Under the pieces are notes generated by a model. That model did no database searches, was not told the origin of the DNA, and worked only from the letters and a program-made list of their open reading frames with translations. A stretch of 52,513 nt of DNA from JBAZOO01 sp041648735 (GTDB lineage: Bacteria > Verrucomicrobiota > Lentisphaeria > Oligosphaerales > CAITYL01). Shown here in pieces: positions 17,956 through 27,133 of this stretch. Every line of letters starts with the position of its first letter. The stretch's first letter is position 1. A program made the translations under genes and the position numbers. The DNA lies in assembly GCA_041648735.1 (NCBI GenBank), contig JBAZOO010000027.1, positions 1 through 52,513 of the forward strand, in the 5' to 3' direction.

Positions 17956-18032
17956 GGCGATCCCGGCCGCTGCCTTGGGGAAGTCATGCTGGACGGAAAC
18001 GGCGGCAATCCTTGCCCAACCTTAACCGGGTT

Positions 18033-18045
18033 TGCGGACTCCGCA
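18033..18045. repeat. Palindrome TGCGGASTCCGCA (intergenic copy)
   Basis: Extends to TTGCGGACTCCGCAA (15 bp). Lies in the 138-bp gap between the E1 stop and the GT-C gene. Confidence 0.8.
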
Positions 18046-18093
18046 ACCCGCGGCGGCCAGGCGCTGCCAGCACCCGGCCGGGCCGCGGCGGAT

Positions 18094-20559
<2,466 letters not shown>

Positions 20560-20576
20560 GGGGGGTATTCCTTTGG

Positions 20577-20835
20577 TTTTCCGCGCTCGCGCTCGCGCTC
20601 GATGGTCGCACTCGATCCGTTGCTTTGGTTTTTCCGCGCCCGCGCTCGCGCTCAATGGTCGCACTCGATCCGTTGCTTTGGTTTTTCCGCGCCCGCGCTC
20701 GCGCTCAATGGTCGCGCTCGATCCGTTGCTTTGGTTTTTCCGCGCCCGCGCTCGCGCTCGCGCTCGATGGTCGCACTCGATCCGTTGTTTTGCTTTTTCC
20801 GCGCTCGATGGTCGCACTCGATCCGTTGCTTTGAT
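20577..20835. repeat. 53-bp tandem repeat array, five units
   Basis: Units at 20577-20629, 20630-20682, 20683-20735 (53 bp each), 20736-20794 (59 bp) and 20795-20835 (41 bp). Each reads TTTTCCGCGC, a run of GCGCTC hexamers, then ATGGTCGCACTCGATCCGTT and GCTTTGGT. Length differences come from gain or loss of the GCGCTC hexamer. It separates the E1 start from the four-helix gene, and the same unit recurs inverted at 21227-21308. Confidence 0.93.
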
Positions 20836-20844
20836 TGTCGAATT

Positions 20845-21183
20845 CTACGCCGTCATCTTGGTCAGCATGGCGGCAATGCGGTCTGCCATTGCTTTCCCGT
20901 GGGTGAGTTGGTCTTGCATGATCAATCCACACGCCGTGGCGATATCGATGCAGGCGGCACATTCAAAACATGAGCCGCGGGCGATTTCCAAAAATCGTTT
21001 CCGGTCCTCGGTGGAGCGCTTGCCATTGCCTTCGGCGATGTTCAAGACGATGGAGTACGAGGCCCGCCACAACTGGTCTCTGAAGGCGTGGTACCCAGCC
21101 ATGGATTTTCCTTGTTCATGCGCCCATGCGGCGAACTGCAAGGCCACCTGATACACGTCAAGTTTTTCGTGGTCGAATGGCAT
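20845..21183 (-). CDS. Four-helix-bundle protein (23S rRNA-intervening-sequence / Avd-like family)
   Basis: 112 residues. The pattern MPFDHEKLDVYQVALQFAAW, then YHAFRDQLWRASYSIVLNIA, EGNGKRSTEDRKRFLEIARG and SCFECAACIDIA is that of the small four-helix family first known from 23S rRNA intervening sequences and related to the Avd protein of diversity-generating retroelements. No reverse transcriptase or rRNA is nearby. Function in free-standing copies is not known. It sits between E3 and E1 of the dehydrogenase operon, framed on both sides by inverted copies of the 53-bp repeat, and its 5' end is partly duplicated at 21335-21452. Confidence 0.85.
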   Translation of the reverse strand: MPFDHEKLDVYQVALQFAAWAHEQGKSMAGYHAFRDQLWRASYSIVLNIAEGNGKRSTEDRKRFLEIARGSCFECAACIDIATACGLIMQDQLTHGKAMADRIAAMLTKMTA

Positions 21184-21255
21184 GTGCCAATTCCTGACTT
21201 GCGAGATCCGCCGCAGGATTTTCGAGGGCGACAATCGAGCGCGAGCGCGAGCGCG
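21138..21255. repeat. 118-bp direct repeat, copy 1
   Basis: Covers the first 15 codons of the four-helix gene, its upstream DNA and one partial repeat unit. Copy 2 is 197 bases downstream at 21335-21452 with only about two mismatches (GTGCCAATT/GTGACAATT and CCGCCGC/CCTCCGC). Confidence 0.9.
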
Positions 21256-21308
21256 GAAAAAGCAAAGCAACGGATCGAGGGCGACAATCGAGCGCGAGCG
21301 CGAGCGCG
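21227..21308. repeat. Inverted copies of the 53-bp repeat
   Basis: One partial unit (21227-21255) and one full 53-bp unit (21256-21308), opposite in orientation to the array at 20577-20835. With that array it brackets the four-helix gene. Confidence 0.88.
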
Positions 21309-21334
21309 ATTTTCGTGAGTTCAGCCCGCGTGCA

Positions 21335-21452
21335 GCAAGGCCACCTGATACACGTCAAGTTTTTCGTGGTCGAATGGCATGTGACAATTCCTGACTTGCG
21401 AGATCCTCCGCAGGATTTTCGAGGGCGACAATCGAGCGCGAGCGCGAGCGCG
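21335..21452. repeat. 118-bp direct repeat, copy 2 (truncated four-helix gene)
   Basis: Repeats the start of the four-helix gene but breaks off after 15 codons into a copy of the last codons of lpdA, giving a 19-codon open frame (MPFDHEKLDVYQVALLHAG). The lpdA tail TCAGCCCGCGTGCAGCA is present at 21320-21336 and again at its native place, 21464-21480. Confidence 0.88.
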
Positions 21453-21464
21453 ATTTTCGTGAGT

Positions 21465-22817
21465 TCAGCCCGCGTGCAGCACGGCCTCCTTCAGCGCCTC
21501 GCTCACCGTCGGGTGCGGGAAGATGATCTCGCGGATCTCCTCGACCCGCTGCTCGCTCTCGATCAGCGCCGCCGCCGTGGCCACGAACTCGCCGCAGCAA
21601 CCCCCGATCATGTGGACGCCCAGCAGTTCGCCGTGCGCCGCGCCCACCAGCGCCTTGACGCTGCCGGACTGCCCTTCGTACTCGACCAGGAACCGCCCGG
21701 CCACCCCCATCGGCAGCAGCGCCTTCCTGTACGCCACGCCGGCTGTTTTCAGCTCCTCCTCCGTGCGGCCAACGCTGGCGACCTCGGGATGGGTGTAGAC
21801 GACCGACGGCACCGCGCTGTAGCGCATCCGGTCGGGACGCCCAAACATGTTGTTCACCGCCACGATCCCCTCGCGCGTCGCGGCGTGGGCGAGCTGGCAG
21901 CGGCCGGTGACGTCGCCGCAGGCCCAGACGCCGGGAAGGTTGGTCTTCCCGAACTCGTCAGTCTTGACCCCGCGCCGGTCGAACTCCACCCCCGCCTCCT
22001 CGAGCCCGAGGCCAGCCAGCACCGGCACGCGGCCGGTGGAGTTCAGGATCCAGGTCGCCGGCCGCGTCTGTTCCTGGCCGTCCTTGTCGAGGAAGGTGAG
22101 GGTGCTGCCTTCAATCTTGGTGACCTTGCAGGAAAGGTTGAATTCGACGCCGGCCTTCTTCAGGGCGAGTTGCAGCCGGTTGGCGATCTCCTCGTCAATC
22201 ACCGGGGCGATCCGCGGCAGCATCTCGACGACCGTGACCTTGGTCCCGAGTTCGGCGAAGAAGCAGGCGAACTCCAGCCCGATGACGCCACCGCCAATGA
22301 CGACCAGCGATGCCGGGATCTCCTGGAGGTCGAGGATGCCGGTGGAATCCAGCACCGCCGGGCTCTCCTTCAGCCCCGGGATCGGCGGCACCGCCGGCCG
22401 GGAACCGGTGGCGAGCAGGATGTTCGCGCCTTCCAACACCTGGCCGTTGACCGCGACCTTCCCGCGGCCCGCCAGCCGCCCTTCGCCCTGGATGACCTCG
22501 ACCTTGGCCTTCTGCAACATGCCGGCAATCCCCTTGGCCAAGGTCGCGACGACCTTCGCCTTGCGCGCCTGCACCTTCTTCAGGTCGAGCGTTGCGGACT
22601 CCGCACCGGCGACGCCGTAGGCCGCCGCGGCGTGGCAGTCGGCCAGGGCCCGGGCGCTGCGCAGCAAGGTCTTGGTCGGGATGCAGCCGACGTTCAGGCA
22701 GGTGCCGCCGAGCGCGTTCCTCTCGACCAGCGCGACCTTCTTCCCGAAGCGCGTCGCCGCATACGCCGCCGCCTCATACCCGCCCGGCCCGGCACCAATG
22801 ACAATCAAGTCGTACAT
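21465..22817 (-). CDS. lpdA: Dihydrolipoyl dehydrogenase (E3)
   Basis: 450 residues. It re-oxidises the lipoyl arm and passes electrons to NAD+. FAD-binding GAGPGGYEAA at the N-terminus, redox-active pair C40/C45 in GGTCLNVGC, NAD-binding VIGGGVIGLE, second FAD motif GVWACGDV, and the C-terminal His-Glu pair H435/E440 in PHPTVSEA are all present, so it should be active. A TGCGGACTCCGCA palindrome lies inside the gene at 22593 (GAESAT in the protein). Third in the minus-strand dehydrogenase unit; a repeat ends directly at its ribosome site (AAAGGA). Confidence 0.96.
   Translation of the reverse strand: MYDLIVIGAGPGGYEAAAYAATRFGKKVALVERNALGGTCLNVGCIPTKTLLRSARALADCHAAAAYGVAGAESATLDLKKVQARKAKVVATLAKGIAGMLQKAKVEVIQGEGRLAGRGKVAVNGQVLEGANILLATGSRPAVPPIPGLKESPAVLDSTGILDLQEIPASLVVIGGGVIGLEFACFFAELGTKVTVVEMLPRIAPVIDEEIANRLQLALKKAGVEFNLSCKVTKIEGSTLTFLDKDGQEQTRPATWILNSTGRVPVLAGLGLEEAGVEFDRRGVKTDEFGKTNLPGVWACGDVTGRCQLAHAATREGIVAVNNMFGRPDRMRYSAVPSVVYTHPEVASVGRTEEELKTAGVAYRKALLPMGVAGRFLVEYEGQSGSVKALVGAAHGELLGVHMIGGCCGEFVATAAALIESEQRVEEIREIIFPHPTVSEALKEAVLHAG
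22593..22605. repeat. Palindrome TGCGGASTCCGCA inside lpdA
   Basis: Full 13-bp copy within the lpdA reading frame. Confidence 0.8.
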
Positions 22818-22827
22818 GGAACAATCC

Positions 22828-22859
22828 TTTCACCACGAAACCACGAAGGACACGAAGTC
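22828..22859. repeat. Left 32-bp inverted arm flanking the E2 gene
   Basis: Three CACGAA units in the 32 bases, matching the reverse complement of 24596-24627 at 30 of 32 positions. The two arms enclose the whole E2 gene. The rest of the gap up to 23035 holds further AT-rich relatives (TTCGTGTCAATTCGTGCC near 22938 and three TTAGCG units near 22975-22998) and no gene. Confidence 0.88.
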
Positions 22860-23035
22860 CAATCGAAGAGTTTTAGCCCACAAAGCTTCACAAATCCCCA
22901 CCAATCACTAAAACCCACAAAACAGCACGAAGCTTTCGTGTCAATTCGTGCCAATTAGTGGTAAAAAAAAATTAGCGGACTCTTAGCGTTTATTAGCGGT
23001 TCAAGCTTCAACTTTTTGTCCGAGATTTGAAAGTT

Positions 23036-24403
23036 TCACCCCGCCACGGCGACCAGGTCGAAGCTTTCGAGGATTTCGCGCAGGGCCTGGAGGAACTTCG
23101 CGCCGGGCGCGCCGTCAATGACGCGGTGGTCAAGGGTCAGCGACAGGCCGATGTGCTCGGCAAACTCGACCTGGCCGGTGGCGCGGCGAACCGGCTTCAG
23201 TTCCAGGCCGCAGACGCCGAGGATCGCCACCTGCGGGGCGTTGATCACCGGCGTGAAGGAGCTGATGCCGAAGACGCCGAGGTTCGAGACGGTGAAGCTG
23301 CCGCCCGCCAAGTCATCGGGGCTGATCTTGCCCTCCTGCGCGGCCTTGGCCAGGGCCTTGGTTGCCTGCGCAAGCTGCCCCAGGGTCAGGCCTTGCGCAT
23401 TGCGGATGACCGGCACCATGAGCCCCTTCGGCGTGTCGCAGGCGAAGCCGAGGTGGATCGCCGAACGGGCGTAGACCTTGCCATCAATGAAATCGGCGTT
23501 GAGCGCCGGGTGCCGCTTCAGCGCCTGGACCGCGGCGAAGTTGACCATGTCATTGAGGCTGATGTCAGCCAGGCCGAGCTTGCCTCCGCCCTCCTTCAGC
23601 CGTTTGCGCAGGGCCAGCAGCGTGGTCGCCTCGGCGGAGGCGTTGAGGGTGTACTGGGCCAGGTTCTGGAGCGACTCCACCAGGCGTGCGGCAATGAGCT
23701 TGCGGATCGGCGGCAGCGGCTTCCCTTCCTCGGCAGCCACAGCCGCGGCAGGTTGTGCGCCGCCGGCTTCGCCCGGGGGCGGAAGGGCTTCGGGCCGCCC
23801 CATGTCCGCGGCCCGCACGCTGCCGCCGAGGCCGGTGCCGCTTGCCGGCGCGGCCAGGCCGGCGGCCCGCAGCGCCGCCGCCACCGGGGTCAGCCGTGCG
23901 GACTCCGCAAAGGCCGCCCGCACGTCGGCCTCGATGATTCGCCCCCCAGCCCCGCTGCCGCTGATGGCGGGCATGACGAAGGGGTGCTCCGCGATGAACT
24001 TCTTCGCCCGCGGCGACATTGCCGCGCCGGGGCCGCCGGCGGCGGCTGCCGCCGGCGCCGGGGGGGCGGCGGGCTGGCCAGACCGGTCAGACCGGTCAGA
24101 CTTGACCGGCGGCTCGGCCGGCGCCGCCGGCGCGCCCCCCGGCCGGAAGGCGGAAACGTCCTCCCCGGGGTTGCCGACCACGCCGACGGCGACTTGCACC
24201 GGCACCAGCTCGCCTTCCAGGTAGAAGCTGGCCAGCAACGTCCCCGCGACCGGCGATTCCAGCTCGAACGAGGCCTTGTCGGTCTCGATGTCGGCAATGA
24301 CCTCGCCGGCGGCGACCGTCTCGCCCGGTTGCTTGCGCCATTTCGCCAGCAGGCATTCTTCGACGGTGACGCCCTGCTTGGGCATGAGGATGGGAGTGGC
24401 CAT
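23036..24403 (-). CDS. 2-oxoacid dehydrogenase E2 acyltransferase
   Basis: 455 residues. An N-terminal lipoyl domain carries the lipoylated Lys K43 in ETDKASFE, followed by an Ala/Pro-rich swinging linker, a peripheral subunit-binding domain (MSPRAKKFIAEH ... GAGGRIIEADV), a second linker, and the catalytic domain with active-site H426 in DHRVIDGA. It transfers the acyl group to CoA and forms the core of the complex. The C-terminal end lacks the common FLxxPxxLL tail variant but is the normal length. A TGCGGACTCCGCA palindrome is in the linker coding region (23897). It is upstream of E3 and flanked by 32-bp inverted repeats. Confidence 0.93.
   Translation of the reverse strand: MATPILMPKQGVTVEECLLAKWRKQPGETVAAGEVIADIETDKASFELESPVAGTLLASFYLEGELVPVQVAVGVVGNPGEDVSAFRPGGAPAAPAEPPVKSDRSDRSGQPAAPPAPAAAAAGGPGAAMSPRAKKFIAEHPFVMPAISGSGAGGRIIEADVRAAFAESARLTPVAAALRAAGLAAPASGTGLGGSVRAADMGRPEALPPPGEAGGAQPAAAVAAEEGKPLPPIRKLIAARLVESLQNLAQYTLNASAEATTLLALRKRLKEGGGKLGLADISLNDMVNFAAVQALKRHPALNADFIDGKVYARSAIHLGFACDTPKGLMVPVIRNAQGLTLGQLAQATKALAKAAQEGKISPDDLAGGSFTVSNLGVFGISSFTPVINAPQVAILGVCGLELKPVRRATGQVEFAEHIGLSLTLDHRVIDGAPGAKFLQALREILESFDLVAVAG
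23897..23909. repeat. Palindrome TGCGGASTCCGCA inside the E2 gene
   Basis: Full 13-bp copy, read as AESA in the E2 linker. Confidence 0.8.
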
Positions 24404-24744
24404 GATTGGAACCCTTTTATTTACCCACGAAACACACGAAAGGACATGAAAAATTACTGGAGTGGCTATCCTGAATTATTCACCACAAGCGCCGCGGAGC
24501 GGCACGGGCCGCCAAAGGCGGCGGCGAAGCGTCAACGCTCGATCTGCATGAAGACGGATCGAAGCGTGCCGGTTGATCAGAAAAATCTTCGCTTTGACTT
24601 CGTGTCCTTCGTGTCTTCGTGGTGAAAGTTTTAGTTTTACAGGGCACTATGGAACGCTTGTGATTATTTTTAATTTTGTTCCACCGATTGCCGATTTCGT
24701 TTTTCCATTTCGTGCCCCTTCGTGTGTTTCGTGGGCAAAAGCGT
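24404..24744. repeat. 341-bp gap built of CACGAA/TTCGTG repeats
   Basis: CCCACGAAACACACGAA (24424-24440) and its perfect 17-bp inverse (24719-24735) bracket the gap. Inside lies the right 32-bp arm (24596-24627) that pairs with 22828-22859. The remainder is AT-rich (for instance GATTATTTTTAATTTTG) and shows no gene or terminator. This lies between the DeoR-type regulator and E2. Confidence 0.85.
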
Positions 24745-25518
24745 TCAAGCCAGGACGACTTCGACCCCCCGCTCCTCAAGGGCGGCGCGGAATTCGTCGC
24801 CCATGGCTTCGGTGATGAGCACGTCGAGATCCTCCAGGGTGCCGCTGCGGGCAAAGGAGGGGACGCCGAGCTTGGAGCTGTCGGCGAGGAGGAAGACCAG
24901 GTTGGCGCGGTTCATGGCCTGCTCCTTGGTGAAGGCCTCGCCGGGGTCGGTGGTGCTCATCCCCTCCTCCAAGGTGAGGCCGATGGTGCCCATGAAGGCC
25001 TTGTGGAAATGGAGGCTTTGGATGACGGGCGCGGTGAGCGGGCCGACGAGGGTGCGCGCCAGGGGGCGGAACTCGCCGCCGACCAGGATCAGGCGATGGG
25101 GCTGGGCCATGAGCACGGCGGCGGCCATGAGCGAATTGGTGACCACCGTCAAGTCGCGCTTCGCCGCCAGCAGCCGGGCCAGCATCAGCACCGTGCTGCC
25201 GCCGTCGAGATAGAGGATGTCGTGGTCATCGATCCGTTCCAGGGCGCGGGCGGCGATGCGCTCCTTGGCGGCGGCATTCTGCGCTTCCTTGGCCTGGAAG
25301 AGCGGTTCGGCGCGGGCCAGGTTCTTGACGGTGGCGCCGCCGCGGACGCGCTGGAGCAGCTTGCGTTCCTGGAGGCTGTGCAGGTCGCGGCGGATGGTGG
25401 CCGGGGAGACCCCCAGCTCGGCGGCGATGCGGGCGACGGCGAGCAGCCCGTGGCGGCGCAGCAAGTCGAGGATTTTCGTCTCCCGTTCCGCGGTCAGCAG
25501 CCGTTGGTCTGTACTCAT
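24745..25518 (-). CDS. DeoR/GlpR-family transcriptional regulator
   Basis: 257 residues, typical length. The N-terminal winged helix (ERETKILDLLRRHGLLAVAR, then AAELGVSPATIRRDLHSL) is followed by the sugar-phosphate-sensing DeoRC domain (DGGSTVLMLARLL, VVTNSLMAA, LVGGEFRPLARTLVGPLT, FMGTIGLTLEEGMSTTD, LLADSSKLG). ATG 25518 follows GGAGGT. These regulators usually repress sugar-use genes and release DNA on binding a sugar phosphate. Upstream of the dehydrogenase genes on the same strand, it may control them, but the 341-bp repeat gap makes this uncertain. Confidence 0.93.
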   Translation of the reverse strand: MSTDQRLLTAERETKILDLLRRHGLLAVARIAAELGVSPATIRRDLHSLQERKLLQRVRGGATVKNLARAEPLFQAKEAQNAAAKERIAARALERIDDHDILYLDGGSTVLMLARLLAAKRDLTVVTNSLMAAAVLMAQPHRLILVGGEFRPLARTLVGPLTAPVIQSLHFHKAFMGTIGLTLEEGMSTTDPGEAFTKEQAMNRANLVFLLADSSKLGVPSFARSGTLEDLDVLITEAMGDEFRAALEERGVEVVLA

Positions 25519-25550
25519 GGGTTCGCGCACCTCCGCTCGCTTACTGAGCA

Positions 25551-25578
25551 AATTTAGCGCACCGACAATCAATTTCAA
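25551..25578 (-). promoter_or_regulatory. Probable promoter of the DeoR-type gene
   Basis: On the minus strand TTGAAA (25573-25578), 16-base spacer, TAAATT (25551-25556), in an AT-rich patch 33 bases before the start codon. Confidence 0.45.
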
Positions 25579-25590
25579 TCAAGATTGCGC

Positions 25591-25625
25591 AAAAAAACCG
25601 GCGGGTGAGCCTGGCCGCCGCCGGT
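25591..25625 (-). terminator. Intrinsic terminator after the lipoprotein gene
   Basis: On the minus strand an 8-bp stem ACCGGCGG/CCGCCGGT (25618-25625 and 25597-25604), 13-nt loop, then seven T (25591-25597). It ends the transcript of the gene at 25635-26132. Confidence 0.8.
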
Positions 25626-25634
25626 GCGGGGCGC

Positions 25635-26132
25635 TCAGGGAGTGGCGGTGGCCGCGGCCGCCGGAAAGAGCTTCTCCAAGGCGGGGAAGAGGAGCCGGGC
25701 GACGGTGTCGCGCGCCTCCAGGCTGTGGGAGGCGATTTCGACCGTGGTCTGGGCCGGGGCGGCGGGGGTGAAGAAGACGCCGACCTCGGTGGTGTCGATG
25801 CTGCCGGGGACGTGGAGGAGCATCAGCCGCTGGTTCGGGAGGTCGTTGACGAAGAGGAGCATGGATTCGGCCTGGGCGGCATCGAGCGCCGCCTGGCGGC
25901 AGATCACGAGCGGGGCGGGGAAGGTCTGGCGCACGGCTTGGCTCCGGGCCTTTTCGACGTGCTTCATGGAAGTGCCAAGGATGGCCTGGCAGCCCGTGGT
26001 GGCGAGAAGGCCCAGCGGCAAGGCGAGGAGGAGAGCGAAAAGGCGAAGGCGCCGCCGGGGATTCGCCGGTTGCCGGGTGGCGGCGCGGGCTGACGGCGGG
26101 ACGGGCGGGCGGCGGCGGGCAGGCAAGGTCAT
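25635..26132 (-). CDS. Small lipoprotein of unknown function
   Basis: 165 residues. The basic N-terminus is long (about 28 residues), followed by a hydrophobic stretch (LFALLLALPLGLLATTGC) whose last Cys could be the lipid-attachment site. The mature part has no family that I recognise: FPAPLVICRQAALDAAQAES and MLLFVNDLPNQRLMLLHVPG suggest a small alpha/beta fold. It is followed by its own terminator. The start may be internal, since a Met closer to the hydrophobic stretch is lacking but GTG/TTG starts were not excluded. Confidence 0.6.
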   Translation of the reverse strand: MTLPARRRPPVPPSARAATRQPANPRRRLRLFALLLALPLGLLATTGCQAILGTSMKHVEKARSQAVRQTFPAPLVICRQAALDAAQAESMLLFVNDLPNQRLMLLHVPGSIDTTEVGVFFTPAAPAQTTVEIASHSLEARDTVARLLFPALEKLFPAAAATATP

Positions 26133-26207
26133 CTCAGGGCTCCGGGAAGTTCCTGGCGATTAGGGCAAGAACGTAACGTAGAGAGTGGCGAAGGGAAATC
26201 AAGGCGC

Positions 26208-26238
26208 AAAAAAAAGGCCGGTCGGCGGACCGACCGGC
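26208..26238 (-). terminator. Intrinsic terminator after rpsD
   Basis: A perfect 9-bp stem GCCGGTCGG/CCGACCGGC (26230-26238 and 26217-26225) with a 4-nt loop; on the minus strand it is followed by C and eight T (26208-26215). Confidence 0.92.
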
Positions 26239-26263
26239 AGGCGCACGCACGGGATCGCGGGGA

Positions 26264-26869
26264 TCAGCGGGCGTAGTATTCGACGACCTTCATGATGTTG
26301 ACGTTGGCCGGGATTTCCTCGGCCAGCGGCAGGCGGGCAAGGGTCACCTTGCAGCTCTCCTTGTCCAGCTCCAGGTACGGCGGCGGGACGATGTCGGTCT
26401 TCTGGGCGGCGGCCGCAATGGCGGCGGAGCGCTGCGGGTCGATGGAGACCACGCTGCCCGACTTCACTGGGAAGGACGAGCGGTTGACGACCTCGCCATT
26501 GACCCGGACATGGCGGTGGAGCACGATCTGGCGGGCGGCGAAGATGGAGGGGGCCAGGCCACTGCGGTAAATGATGGAGGCGAGGCGGGTTTCGAGGATG
26601 CGCAGGAGGTTCTCACCGGTCTGCCCCATGGCCTTTTTCGCCTTGGCGAAGAGGTATTCGAGCTGGTGCTCGGAGAGCGCATAGTGGGCGCGGAGCTTCT
26701 GTTTTTCCAGCAGCAACTGGCCGTAGGTGGAGAGCTTGCCCCTCCGGCCACCCTTGACGTTGCCGTGCTGGCCGGCGGGGAAGGGGCGCTTGGCGCTCGG
26801 GCACTTGGGGTTGCCCCAGATGCAGGAGCCGAGACGGCGGCAGAGGGTGTGCTTGGGTCCTTGACGCAT
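26264..26869 (-). CDS. rpsD: 30S ribosomal protein S4
   Basis: 201 residues. It binds 16S rRNA and starts assembly of the small subunit. Three N-terminal cysteines (C10, C16, C23) lie in TLCRRLGSCIWGNPKCPS, then PFPAGQHG, KLSTYGQLLLEKQKLR, the S4 RNA-binding segment RLASIIYRSGLAPSIFAARQ with HRHVRVNGEVVN, and the C-terminal EIPANVNIMKVVEYYAR. ATG 26869 follows GAGGAAA. It is a single-gene unit with its own promoter and terminator, away from the alpha operon where S4 usually sits. Confidence 0.96.
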   Translation of the reverse strand: MRQGPKHTLCRRLGSCIWGNPKCPSAKRPFPAGQHGNVKGGRRGKLSTYGQLLLEKQKLRAHYALSEHQLEYLFAKAKKAMGQTGENLLRILETRLASIIYRSGLAPSIFAARQIVLHRHVRVNGEVVNRSSFPVKSGSVVSIDPQRSAAIAAAAQKTDIVPPPYLELDKESCKVTLARLPLAEEIPANVNIMKVVEYYAR

Positions 26870-26990
26870 GGATTTCCTCGATGGATACGGGTGATGGGCG
26901 CCGCCGAAGCCGGGGAAGCCGGCCTGTTTTCCAGATGGCTGCGTCACCGGCTACGGCGGCTGTCTCAACACGGCCGGCGACGAGTGCGTT

Positions 26991-27018
26991 ACTATAGCGG
27001 TGATTGCGCCGGCGGCAA
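26991..27018 (-). promoter_or_regulatory. Promoter of rpsD
   Basis: On the minus strand TTGCCG (27013-27018), 16 bases, TATAGT (26991-26996) in CCGCTATAGTAACG. The leader to the start codon would be about 115 bases, long enough for S4 autoregulation, but no structure was established. Confidence 0.5.
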
Positions 27019-27068
27019 TTGCGGCCGGCGGTTGTGGCGGCGCGGATGGCGTGCCGGCGGCCCGCGAT

Positions 27069-27074
27069 TATAAT
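27069..27074 (+). promoter_or_regulatory. Perfect TATAAT -10 upstream of cysS
   Basis: TATAAT at 27069-27074, 60 bases before the start codon. No good -35 at 16-18 bases; the stretch there is GC-rich. Confidence 0.45.
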
Positions 27075-27133
27075 ACCCCACCGCCCGCGCATCCCCCAAA
27101 AACCACCGCCGCCCGCCCACCGCCGCCACGCTT

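Noticed and set aside
20560..20817. N-terminal extension of E1 through the repeat array
   Set aside because: The open frame is a by-product of the stop-free repeat; ATG 20559 has a ribosome site and the usual E1 opening.
20577..20835. Could the 53-bp array be a CRISPR?
   Set aside because: Units are contiguous without variable spacers, differ only by GCGCTC hexamers, and no cas gene is near.
20845..21183. Diversity-generating retroelement (Avd-like four-helix protein)
   Set aside because: No reverse transcriptase, template repeat or variable target gene is seen.
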